A stretch of DNA of 64,000 nt from Rapana venosa (lineage: Eukaryota > Mollusca > Gastropoda > Neogastropoda > Muricidae): assembly GCA_028751875.1 (NCBI GenBank), contig CM054135.1, forward strand, positions 67,524,747 to 67,588,746. The letters run 5' to 3'. Below the pieces are notes generated by a model. It did no database searches. It was not told the origin of the DNA and saw nothing but the letters and a program-made list of their open reading frames with translations. Both the position numbers and the translations under genes were made by a program. Below are positions 47,001 through 57,740 of this stretch, piece after piece; the first letter of the stretch is position 1, and each line of letters begins with the position of its first letter.

Positions 47001-47644
47001 AGTTGTCTCAACACTGTAAAACTGCAGTGTCTCAATAACTATCAATTTTCAGGTCCTTTGGGTGAGACTATAAACGGAGGTTCTGTGTGCAGATGCTTGC
47101 AGAACATCTTGTGTACATGTTAAATCCCCTTTTGTCTTTTGGAACTGTAGGCCATTTGTACTTGTAAAAATGGATAACATGAAATATATTTTTTTTAAAT
47201 ACACATGCACACAGCACGGCTGCTCAAAACAGGAAAAACCCGACTCTTTAGTTTGCGGCTGGCACTTTCGCTCCGTAACCTAAATACCATCTGGCTGCTA
47301 TCTAGGCACCGGGCGGTCAGGGGTCCAAGTCCAGCGTCTCGCGGTGCCAGCACACATTCCTTCTTTGCTGTCTATTAGCGACTGGGCGAATTTTTATTTG
47401 AAAGGCTTATTTATCATTCGCTGCTGGATGTCCTACTTGATTTTTACAGTACTCATACTTTAGTGAACAAAACTTTAATACTGCTTTACTTGTTTGTGGT
47501 GACAGTTGTACAGCTAATTAGGTTAACTAATTTTAAACATTTTTTTACAAACACGGTGTTTCCAAGAAACGAAGGGCTGAGTGTTTGTGTGTTTCTTCTC
47601 CTCTCTTCTCTCTCTCTCTTCTCTCTCTCTCTCTCTCACTCTCT

Positions 47645-47678
<34 letters not shown>

Positions 47679-47683
47679 CTCTC

Positions 47684-47753
<70 letters not shown>

Positions 47754-49974
47754 GTAAGTAAGTAAGTAAGTAAGTCTTCAGACAACCCTAAAATAGGAGA
47801 CTGAATAAGAGAGAGAGAGAGAGTGGGGGGGGACAATGACAATGACAAGAGAGAGAGAGAGAGAGGGGGGGTGGGGGGAGGAGAGAGAGAGAGAGAGGGG
47901 GGGGGGGAGAGATCTACTTTGTGTGAGTGTGTGTGTGTGTGCGTCCCTGCATGCGTGTGTGTGTGTGTTATTGTGTGTGTGTGTGTGTGCGCGGGGATGT
48001 GAGTTTCCGTGCATGCGTGGGCACGCGCGTGTGCGTTTGCGCGTGGTGTGTGTTAGCACACACGTGTGTGCGTGCGTGTGTGCCCGTGTATGCATGTGTG
48101 AACGTGTGTGTGTGTTTGTGTGATCGGCCACAGCACCTACATGTGCCAGGTGCTTCCTGGCTGTGTGTCAGTTTCAAGTTGTTAGTTTTCTCAAGCACAT
48201 GTTTGCCGTGCGCATCTTCTTGTAGTTACATGTGTGTGGTGTGCACATGCGCGCGTGTATGAGTGTGCGTGCGCGCGTATGTGTGAGTATAGGGTATGCG
48301 TACATGTATTTATGCCATTCTGTGTGTGTGTGTCTGCTTGTGTGTGTATGTGTACGTGCGCTCATGTGTGTGTGTTTATTTATTTTGCTTATTCTTTTAT
48401 TTCAAGGATAATGGAATAAGCACTCATGTGCTTTTTTAAAAATCTAGTTCCCGTGTGTATGCAGTTTTGTAAATTTTGTCATCCGTTTTGTGTGTGTGTG
48501 TTTTCTTTCCGCTTTTTTTTGGGTGTTGCTTTGATGTCAAAGTGTAGGCCTGTGTGCAATTTGTTGTTTTTTTTTTACACAACACAGGACTGATAAGTAG
48601 ATAAACATTTGATCACAACAATTTCTTAACAGGATCAGAAAATGCTTTTTGAATAGTATCAGAAACATCAGTGAAATAAAAACCTGAGCCATTTGTGAGG
48701 TATCTTGGCTTGATGACAGTATAGGATACTGACAAAACATTTGTTTTCTACTGTGTTCTCGGGGTTATAATTATGAGCTGTACTGGAATTGGTTCATGAA
48801 CAAACCTTCAGCTGTAGCAAGGATACCGCTAAAAGCTGATGAAACAGCAGACTGTACGTGCTGTAACGCCTGACCAGCAGGAGTGTTTATAGAGAAGTCA
48901 GAAAGCTGACACTAATGACTGCGGCAGACTCTCTCCCCACACTCTCCATCACCCTGCCTCTCACGGCGCTGGCCTCACGTGGTAGCTGGTAGCCGCTACG
49001 GTGTGTTTATTTATGGCCTCGTTCTGCCAACAGGTTCAATGTAACAGCCCCCCAAAAAGGTTAGTCTGCATGCAGACATATTCAATCTTTTCTCTATGTT
49101 CATTGTTTATATAATATAAATATATGCTTTTTTAGAGAGAGAGTTAGAAATGTCTGTTTTTTGTGATTGTGTTTCTTCCTGCACCTCTCCTGTTTATCTT
49201 CATGTCTGTTTGAACTGCTGTCACATCAACCAGTATGAAAGAAAGTACATGGAGTTTAGAGTCAAAAGAAAGCTCGTTTAAAGCTCATTTTAAAGAGTGC
49301 TTTGCTTGTCATTTTTAAACAATTCACTGTGCAAGAGGATGTGTGAAAGACACAAGGGTAATTTACGGCTGAACACGGCTACAGCTGCAAGTGGCTAGTG
49401 CTGCCTTTCCTTTTGCCCTGTTTATTTATATCCACGCCCTGCCAGCTGCCAGTCATGAACTCTGGCTGGGAAACTAAACGGAGGGTTTGAGAAGCAGTGA
49501 CAGGTGTTATGTTTAGACATTCATCCCTTAACTTGGCTTAAGTTGGAATGTGACTGCCTAAATGGTGGGCAAAAATGGTCGCATATGCAAAAATCTCACC
49601 ATTGGTAAACCTCAGAGCTCTAGCCGAGGAATGAAACAAAAATTGAAGTCTATTCTTTGTATATAGATCAAACAACAGCAACCCCCGCTCCCAAAGAAAA
49701 AGCTTTCTGCTTTATATTGTGTATTCATTCAGTCCAGTTGTTCATTGCTCAGCCTGTTTTTGTGCTGTCATTACTTTATAATAGTTTTGTTGCAGACGGA
49801 AAGAAATGTACATACTGTTTTCTGTTTGGCAGTTTTGTACATGTCAAAGCATCTGAGGAGGGTGGAGTTCCTGTTCAGCCATTCCTGGATGCCTGTAAAG
49901 AGCTTGTTCCAATATTTGGTAAGATATATTGTGTGTATAAGTGTTTGTGTGTGTGTATGTGTGTATGTGTGTGT

Positions 49975-50071
<97 letters not shown>

Positions 50072-52920
50072 AGGGTGTGTGTGTATGTATGTGTGTGTGT
50101 ATGTATGTGTGTGTGTGTGAGAGACAGACAGACAGACTGACAGACAAACTGATTGACTGATTGCTTATTTTCTTCGATGAAGGATTGTTGAGATTTTTTT
50201 AAAAAACAGCTGATTTTGAAAATATTTCCTTATTTTCTTGAAGAATGCTGAAGCAGTCAGATACACACTGCTCTGTACATCATTCTGTCAGTAAGCAGTC
50301 AGTTTTAACCATTCTTATTTTGTTTGTTATTTTTTGTCACCTGTTTCATGTGCTTTTTTAACTGAAATTTATCTTGCAGATAAGCTTAACAGTACAGCAT
50401 TTGCACCTGTGAAAATGGACTTTTCGGGGAATATTAGGGTAAGTACTTCAAAATTCAGATGTGAATTAAGAAAGTAGTTTAATTAGAATAATCTTGCACT
50501 AAATCTTAAAATGTACAAGAGCAAAAAAAGTAAGAACACAATACCCAAGTGTTTGGCAGAACAAATTTTCATTTATGTAAAACTTTTTTCATGCTAAAAT
50601 ATTGGTCAACTGACAATAAAATCTAAACACAGATGGTGATTTGTTCTATGTTTACTTGTTTTACTGTTTGTAGGTGAGGCTAGGATGCAAATTTTTGTGA
50701 CAGTAATTAGAAATGTAACAGTTTTGATCATTTTTTGTCCTTTGTGTACCTCTATTGTAAGAGTCATTGGTTTAAAGAGATCTTTTTAAAAGGAAAAAGT
50801 ATGATCTATTTTTGATTACTATGCACAAAATGTGTCTCATGAAATTAAAATTATACTGAGGTAACTCTTGTTTAATTTTTATCATCAGGTTAGTTCTGTG
50901 TAGCATGTTAAATGTTAGAAAGTTGGTGTTTTCAAATTCTTCTGATTTCTGCTTCTTACGTGGATGTAACATGAAATTGCACATTAATTGGGGGCTTTAT
51001 TTTTCTGTATTCTAACCTTGTAAAGACTTGTGATCTGATAGTAAATGAGCATGCTTGTTGGAATCTCTTCTGAGGCATCTATTCAAGGGTTGTTTTTTTT
51101 CCTTGGAGTTAGCAACACTGGTACTGAATCCTCTTCCCAGAAAGCTCTTCCGATGAGACTGTCAACTGAGGCTCTTGGTGGGAACACATAGAGAACATCT
51201 TGCACACATGTTAAATCCCATCCATGTTTTCTAGAAGAGTAGAAGAAGAGTGTGCAAGGTATGGCCATTGGGATGATGCAGACATACTCTGTATGCACAA
51301 AGAAAAATAAACTCTGTATGCACCCGTTACTCGGAGAGATGGGGCCTTCACCAAATGCAGTTTGTCACTCTACTCTGGAGGCCACAATGTCACATTGCCT
51401 GAAAAATTCAGTGAAGCAGCATCAACAACTCCTCAGGGAATGAAGGTGAAATGAAGTGTTGTACTGTTGCAGAAAATTCAGCAGAAACAAATAAGTGCAA
51501 TATCGGGGGGATCCCCTGGCTACCCCTCACTACAAGCAATGGTGCTGTCTGAAGTCACTGCTCGACAACACATCAACTCTAACTCTGCCACTGTGGCTCT
51601 GCGTTGGCTCAAGAGGTGAGACACCATCTGTAGACAGTTTTTGTGTGTTAGAAGAAAGCTTTTTTTTTCTCCAGTGGGCACAGTCATGTGAACATTAAAA
51701 AGAGGAACATGATGTTATCATGAGAGTAGAGGACTGTTTTTTCTTAGAGAATGTCATTGTTGGGCGTTCTTGGTGATTAACAGGCAGCATCAGTATATTT
51801 TCTTCACTAAAGTATACACATGAATATGCTTTTGCAAACTGAGTGCTATTAGTTTCGTACAGTGTTTTTGTGCGTATGTGATTAGATTATTTCAGATGAA
51901 GAGCACACCCCATTTTTTCGCTACTCAGTCTGTATTGTTTCATTGCAACTCAAGCCTGATTACTTTTTTCTGTCCGGGAATTCTGAAAGAGAAAATATGT
52001 TTTGTTAAGCTTTAGGAATAGTGCTAGTAACTTGTCTCGAATGTTCTTTTCATGATTTACTCCATGTTTATTTAATATTTTACTGAGTTAACTGTAACAT
52101 GATTCAGCATAGATAGACTAAGGTCAGACTAGAAATCAGCTTGAACATCAATTTTTCTTTTGATTTATTGGACACTCATCTGTGGACAGTCCTTTCTTGA
52201 TAGTTAAAAGTGGAGATAATTAGTTCATTGGGAAAAAAAATCATTATATTGATTTGTGTCTGCAGAGGGCTTGAGTTCATACGGGAATTCTTGCGTGAAG
52301 TGTGCTCTGGAGGCCCTGATTTGGCAGAGTGTGCCAGCAACGCTTACAGTCGCACGTTAAAGAACTACCATGGATGGGTGGTCAGAGGAGTCTTTGCTGT
52401 AAGTGCTGTTTTAGTATAGCTTTTCTGTATGTGTTTGTGTAATAAATGGAGTGGGCTGATAAGCTTTACTGTGTAGGGGATGAGTGATTATGAGTGTGTG
52501 TGTGTGTGTTGTCATTGATTCTTTGGCTACATTCCTTATTCCTCACCACTTGTTGCTTTGATTTCTTTCCCTCCCAGCACTGTGATCATGTTTATGGATG
52601 TGGAAATGTTCATACATTCTGAAAATCTTGCATTCATTCATTTCATTCAGTAGTAGTAACGGTTAAATCAGGTCTAGTAATGGTTGAAATCAGGTCATGA
52701 TTGTAATTGCTTTTTGTAACAGGTCGCAGTGAAAGCATTGCCCTACCGTTCTGAGTTCCTGAGTCATCTGGCTGAGGGGGAGTGTGACACTAGTGGTCAG
52801 GACTTTCTTCAGTCACTGATGGAGGATATGGAAGTGTTTCTGAAGCATCTGAACGCTGTCATCCTGCTCATCGACACCTTCTACACAGACCAGCAGCTAG
52901 ACGTGCAGGAACAAGTGTAA
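40244..52920 (+). CDS. PLEKHA8: FAPP protein: PI4P-binding PH domain plus glycolipid-transfer (GLTP) domain
   Basis: Twelve exons (40244-40283, 41843-41959, 42348-42503, 43728-43876, 44132-44278, 45094-45134, 46223-46552, 49833-49918, 50380-50438, 51473-51615, 52266-52398, 52723-52920) give 532 residues; human FAPP2 is of similar size. Residues 1-90 are the PH domain that binds PI4P and ARF1 at the trans-Golgi: K7, the W8-L12 membrane wedge and R18 are present; ARF-contact positions are D50 and H54. A FAPP-specific helix ([19 protein letters not shown]) and a Ser-rich linker follow. The GLTP domain (about 325-530) keeps all glycolipid-head-group residues: D369, N373, K376, W420 and H458. The protein should move glucosylceramide to the late Golgi. 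Intron 1 starts with GC. A candidate FFAT motif lies at 308-314. The protein may be the single invertebrate counterpart of PLEKHA3 and PLEKHA8, and the GLTP domain favours the latter name. Confidence 0.95.
40620..41842. other. PLEKHA8 intron 1, distal part
   Basis: It contains A-rich tracts near 40978-41035, a 22-base C run (41063-41084), and a ~100-bp tandem duplication (41371-41470 and 41472-41572) ending in (CA)n at 41513-41570. No other feature is seen. Confidence 0.6.
41371..41572 (+). repeat. ~100-bp tandem duplication with CA tails
   Basis: CTTTTGTGGCTTTTTACATA and the following bases through CCTTAAATTT occur twice, each ending in a CA-repeat tract. Confidence 0.88.
42585..42655 (-). 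mobile_element. SINE family B tail fragment
   Basis: It reads on + as AATGTTATTTTCTGAGGGTA, then AATAAGACTTTTTTACATCC, bordered by a GATAACGATAAC tail repeat. A (GA)n tract follows at 42677-42732. Confidence 0.65.
42677..42732 (+). repeat. (GA)n microsatellite
   Basis: Long perfect GA tract in PLEKHA8 intron 3. Confidence 0.95.
43981..44087 (+). repeat. (TG)n tract filling short PLEKHA8 intron 4
   Basis: About 107 bases of TG-rich sequence within a 255-base intron (43877-44131), ending about 44 bases before the exon at 44132. Confidence 0.92.
45684..45770 (+). mobile_element. 3' end of L2/CR1-like LINE
   Basis: It reads GAGTGCAAGCGCTTTGATTC, then AGCGCTATATACATTTCATG, with an ATT-rich tail. 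It matches the 3' end of the element at 20004-20690. It lies in PLEKHA8 intron 6. Confidence 0.78.
46608..46905 (+). mobile_element. Degenerate tRNA-SINE, family B type
   Basis: An A-box-like TTAGCTCAGTGGTTAGGGTG, then GGGGATTTTTACCCTCAGGA, then GTGGAAGAGTAGACCACATA. It is old and diverged, in PLEKHA8 intron 7. Confidence 0.6.
46927..47040 (+). repeat. ~28-bp imperfect tandem repeat, about four units
   Basis: Units of the type AAAACTGCAGTGTCTCAACA with ACTGTGT spacers. Confidence 0.82.
47041..47200 (+). mobile_element. SINE family B/C body fragment
   Basis: GGGTGAGACTATAAACGGAG, then CAGAACATCTTGTGTACATG, then GGAACTGTAGGCCATTTG. It lacks a head. Confidence 0.65.
47590..48380 (+). repeat. 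CT, TG, GTAA, GA and GTGCGC low-complexity block
   Basis: (CT)n runs to about 47683, (TG)n from about 47685 to 47750, (GTAA)n at 47751-47775, GA/G-rich DNA at 47810-47910, then about 450 bases of GT/GC-alternating sequence. The long open frames here are repeat artefacts. Confidence 0.92.
48389..48488 (-). mobile_element. SINE family B tail fragment
   Basis: It reads on + as TTTATTTCAAGGATAATGGA, then AAGCACTCATGTGCTTTTTT, then GTGTGTATGCAGTTTTGTAA. It lies in PLEKHA8 intron 7. Confidence 0.82.
49540..49645 (+). repeat. Repeat F, copy 6 with A-rich tail
   Basis: It reads AGTTGGAATGTGACTGCC, then AATGGTGGGCAAAAATGGTC, then ATGCAAAAATCTCACCATTG, then GAGCTCTAGCCGAGGAATGA and an A-rich end. It is the clearest copy in the presumed sense orientation and lies in PLEKHA8 intron 7. 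Confidence 0.78.
49929..50125 (+). repeat. Long (TG)n tract beside a PLEKHA8 donor
   Basis: It begins about 11 bases after the donor at 49919 and runs nearly 200 bases. Confidence 0.93.
51085..51250 (+). mobile_element. SINE family B fragment
   Basis: CCTTGGAGTTAGCAACACTG, then CCGATGAGACTGTCAACTG, then AGAACATCTTGCACACATGT. It lies in PLEKHA8 intron 9. Confidence 0.7.
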
Positions 52921-55900
52921 TGTGTATCTCTTGTGTGCCGGGACTACACAACTTTGGGGTGATAGAGTAGTGGTGTACACAGTAGGGTGGGAGATGATAG
53001 TGTGTTCTTCATCGGCTCAACATTGAGGCAGGAATTGGTCATCTGGTTTACATCTGCTCAACAGAATATTTGGAGATTTTTTGTTTGATTGATTGTTTTA
53101 TTTTATTTCCCAAGTATTGCAAGGTAGGTGAGTGAGGTTGTTTGGTCTGTAACTCCATCGTTTTTATTTTTATCTTCTGAGTAAACAAATTTTGTTAGGA
53201 ACAATACAAGATTTGGTTGAAAGAGAATGGTTCAGGTTAAGTTGCTTCTTATTGGACATTTAGCCATTGCCTTCGTCAGTAAGAGATGCAAAACAGTTAA
53301 GGTTTGATTAGTTCTCAACAGTCTTTTTTTTAATAGTTTTTACCTTTTTTTAAAACCTATTGCAGGATTAATTTAGAATTTGTGGATCACTTTGAGAGCT
53401 ATATTTATGAAATTGAGAAGATAGTTTTGTTTATTCCGGGATCTGTGACTCAGATTTGTGTTGGTATAGCAAGAAAGTTTAAACTATTCAGACATGGGAA
53501 CTATAGGTATCTCTCTTTGCTTTCTGTACAGGAACAATGTGGCCCTTCCTGGCTTCAGTTAAAATTATCGTTTTATGGTGTTCGTTCTGGTAGATATTGA
53601 GCTTGTATCAAGCTCAACATTTGGGCAATATCTATCATCATTGTTATATTATCAGGCTTTACATTGATGAATGATGATATATTATTATTATTATTATTAT
53701 ATATATGTGTTTTAGAACTAGTTGTGAGAACAGTGTGGAAAAAAACAACACCATGATCAAAGCTGTATGTGTTTGAGTTTTTAGGCTCTTTGAATCTAAC
53801 CTGGGTGTTCATTCCATTTATTGGGGAACATACATTTTTGTTTGTCAATGAATTTGTTTTTCAGACTGATGCTTTCAGATTAAATATAAATTTTATGGTT
53901 TCTGAAAAAAAAAGTGGTGTGGAAAGGATTGAGTATGAGTAAGTATCATGTGTGTGTGCGTGTGCGTGTGTGCATGTGTGTGTGTGTTTTGAGGGTGTGT
54001 ATATGTGTTTTGTGGGTGTGTGTGGGTGTATGTGTGTGCATGCGTGTTTTGTATCTGTGTGTGAGTGCCTCTGTGATAAATGTTGATATTGTGATTTTGT
54101 GTTTATTTGCTTTGTTTACAAAAATTCAATTGTACAAATGCATAATCTCTTTGCTTTACCTAATTTTCAGCATTCAAAAAAATTAAATGTCAGCACATTA
54201 TTTCAGTCACAGGGAAATCAAAGGGGAAACCCCCTCCCTTTTTTTAAAATTAAAAAAACACCCATCAACAATTAATTAAGTTCTATTAAATCTGTACTTA
54301 GATGACGAAATGAATTTACATCCCCCCACCCACACCTCCCATTTTTTCCCTCATTCATTCTATTAAGTAACAATGCTTGTGTTCACAAACAGGTACTCAT
54401 AACTTATTTCAGTAACAAGATTAGAATGGTTTTTGTGGTAATATAATAACAAACCATTTACATCATTGTGGATTTTGTGGAAAAGGAAAATCCAACTGTG
54501 AAGGAGTATACACATTATAGTTTGAAAATTCAGATTTTGTACCCCTCTTGTGTTATTAGAAATACAAATATGTACCATCTAATATCACAACCTGGTCATA
54601 TACATGCATATTATATAATTGTGTGTGTGCACCTTTATACACAAACTGTTGTATGAAAATGATTATCGCCTCATACAGGAGTGTACGTATGGATTTCCAC
54701 ATCGTGAACAATGCACCACAAAGATATGAGGGCTTTTTGTGACAACTTTCTGAAGTGTAAGTGACAGACTGAGGTAAGAGGCATGTCTGGCCAACCTTTG
54801 CATTTTTTATGGTGACCACATCCTGTTAAACTTTAAGTCCTTTTTAAGGTGTGTTTCAATCCAGAACTGAAAAATACAATTGTAGGCAGAGAATATTCAG
54901 CGCTTTCTGAAAATAAGAAATACAATAGCCATCAAAATATTGTTTATACTTTGCCCCTTGTCTGTTTTAATGTATACAGGAGAAAACTACAATAAAGCAA
55001 AGAGCAACAAAAAGAATGACAAAACCAGCAAACCACTCCCATGCAATTCCAATCTAAAATTGAAGGAAAAAAGTACGCAAACCAAAAAAGACTCCCAGAT
55101 AGCTTCTGAAAGTCTTTGTTGAAGTCAGCTTGAGCATTTGTTTGCTTAAAATTTGGATTACATAGAAGGAAAGATATCTGTGCAAAATATCAAGAGTTTT
55201 TGCTTTGTCATCAGATACATGTTACTGATAGAATCTGATAATTCTTATTTGTGAGGTGAATGGATTTGAAACATGTCTACTCGTACAAAGTGTCTGAAGA
55301 AAATTGTGCAGTTTATATCCGAGGTTTCTTTAATGATGACATTTTTAGAGTTGGAGTCATTTTAAAACACTTACCTTTTTGGGGGGGAGAAGAAAGGTTA
55401 TCTGGTGTGTTTTAGAATTGAAAGGCCTCTGTATTTGATGTTTGTGACTGAACACTGATTCCTTCAGTTCAAAGTCAGCGGTTGACGCTTTTCAAGAGTT
55501 ACACACGTTTACCAGATTGGTGTCAGTGTACTTGTAAAGCTTTTACATTTTCCCTGATGTGATGAGTGAGACAGAGTGCATATTCAGGATAACCCCCCCC
55601 CCCAGGGTGTTCAGCAGTGGAATACCCAACAACAACAACATACACTGAATTGGCTGTTCATGTTTTGTCCTTTGTTTTATTTGTCTTTGATTGTGGTCAC
55701 TTGATAGAAATGGGAAGTCTATAAATTATTGTTCATGTAGAATATGTAACAGTCATATTATTGGACATTCATATATATGTCTGTTATGGGTTCTTAATTA
55801 TTTCATAAAGTATGAAATTTGGTATTATAAAATAAAATGCAAATATGAGATATTCTTGTTCATGATTTAAAGTGTGGGTCAAGGAAACATGCCCAACAAG

Positions 55901-57096
55901 TTTGTCACTCATTATGAGCATGATATAATAGAGGCAATGATATGATAGGGGCAAATAGTTACCGGTGTAGCATTGATGGTTTGATTTTCTCATTTAATAC
56001 CATGTGTAAAGAAATGAATCGTAATCATTATTATTTAGTGTGAAATTGAAATGGTGGTGTATGATTGTATCAAAGGTGGGATTGTACTATAGGTGGAATT
56101 ATTTCATTAAAAATGAGTGTGCACTGTGTTTGTTTATGTGGTGGTTTTCTAATGTGATATTGATTTTAAATTAATGTACTTACTAATTGTGGAAAGTCAT
56201 TGTTTTGTTTTGTTTTGTTTTCTGCAATGGTCACAGACTGTAATACTCTGCACAAATATCAGTGTGCATAGGATTATAGTTGTCAAGAAGTTCCAAATGT
56301 GATTAAAAACAAATGATACTCAGTTGACTTCAATTTCCAGAACCTCTTTTACCCTGTGTGTCATAGTGAAATGGTTTGTCACAGCATACTGCAGGTTTAA
56401 GAATATTGAACTATACAGTTGGAAAATTCATTGTGTTGAATTAAGTCTGAAGCATCATTTTCCTGTTTGTTTTGTTTTTGGCTAACTCTTTTGCTGTTTT
56501 TCATCTCTTTCTGTCTTTTCTTTGCCCTGTCTCTTTTGTACTTCTCCTCTTAAAAAAAGAAAGTTTCTCAGAAACGGCTTTGCCAGTTGTGATAACGAGA
56601 CTCAAATGTCAAAGCTTATTTATATTTATTATTAATGTTATTATGGTTATTATTATTATTATTATTATCATCATCATCATAATTATTATTATTATTATTA
56701 TTATCATTTGTTTGCACATTATTCTTTCACATCAGTGAATCAGATACTGTTGAACTTACATTGAAAAGTAAGGACTTTAAAAGCACGGTTTTAATAATTT
56801 GTGTTAATTTCAGCGAGTCATAACTAATTTGGCTGAGTTGGAAAGTCAGTTTTTTCCGGTGACCACAAGGTCAAGTTAGAGCTGGCCTAGTCTGATTACC
56901 CAGATGCAAAAATGTTTTGTATAGTTCAAGGGATAAGACATATTCCAGAATCTAGTCAAATGGGAAAAAAAGCCACAACTGTACCAGCAAATATGACTTG
57001 TTATGTTGTTTACATCTGGTCTGAACAGACTGTTTACACGGAAAGAGATGGAAGTCAGATTTTTCAATGTTGTCACTCTTTTGGTTTTTTTTTTAG

Positions 57097-57200
57097 TTCC
57101 TCGAATAGAGCTTCAAGGTTTATTTTAATAGTCAGATTTTGTGCATTTAACTTTTTTGCCCACCATTACAGTATCTGCATTCTGAATTAGGGGTTAGGGT
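57097..57200 (-). repeat. Repeat F, copy 7
   Basis: The + strand reads GTTCCTCGAATAGAGCTTCA, then TTTTTTGCCCACCATTACAG, then ATCTGCATTCTGAATTAGGG. A T-run precedes it, equivalent to an A-tail on the minus strand. Confidence 0.7.
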
Positions 57201-57651
57201 GTCAAATACTTTGGGATGCTTGTGGTGTAAGATACAGCAAGTTGATTAATGAATAAATAATGCTCAATAGATCTTTCTTTTGATTTGTCATCACCAGTGA
57301 TCAATGGGTTTTTTTTTTTTTTAAATATGTTTCATGGGTATTTATATTAGTACTAGATTTTTAAAATGTGGGTTTTTCCTATATACATAGACATATTACA
57401 CAATAAAATTTGATCCATGATTGCTCATTTTATAATTATTGTAATATTGCTGCATAGTTATTGGGAGGAAAAAAAGATTAAATCTGTTTAGCTTCAAAAG
57501 TGTATGAAAATCATGTTCATTGGTGTCACTGCAGCGCCAGTAAAAGGAAAATGGTAGCATGTGTCAACAGTTTATTTATTGATGGATAAAAACAAAAACA
57601 TTCAGTTTTAAAGGAGTAAAAGTACATGTTAAAAAAAATAATTTTTTAAGT

Positions 57652-57740
57652 CATCTGAGCGCTTTGATTTGTTGCTTTACAAGATTCAGCGCTATATAAA
57701 TTCTATACATTATTATTATTATTATTATTTCTTCCTATAT
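57652..57740 (+). mobile_element. 3' end of L2/CR1-like LINE with (ATT)n tail
   Basis: GAGCGCTTTGATTTGTTGCT, then AGCGCTATATAAATTCTATA, then ATT repeats. Confidence 0.82.

Noticed and set aside
47836..48262. Long cysteine/valine-rich and threonine/histidine-rich open frames (also at 49745-50147 and 39028-39497)
   Set aside because: They are translations of TG, CA and GA microsatellites in introns or flanking DNA and have no real protein character.
49034..49059. A 26-base exon-like segment (AG before it, GTTAGT after it) in FAPP intron 7
   Set aside because: Splicing 46552 directly to 49833 keeps the phase and gives [15 protein letters not shown], matching the FAPP2 pattern IPTFFSTMNTSF. Adding the segment breaks the match and the phase.
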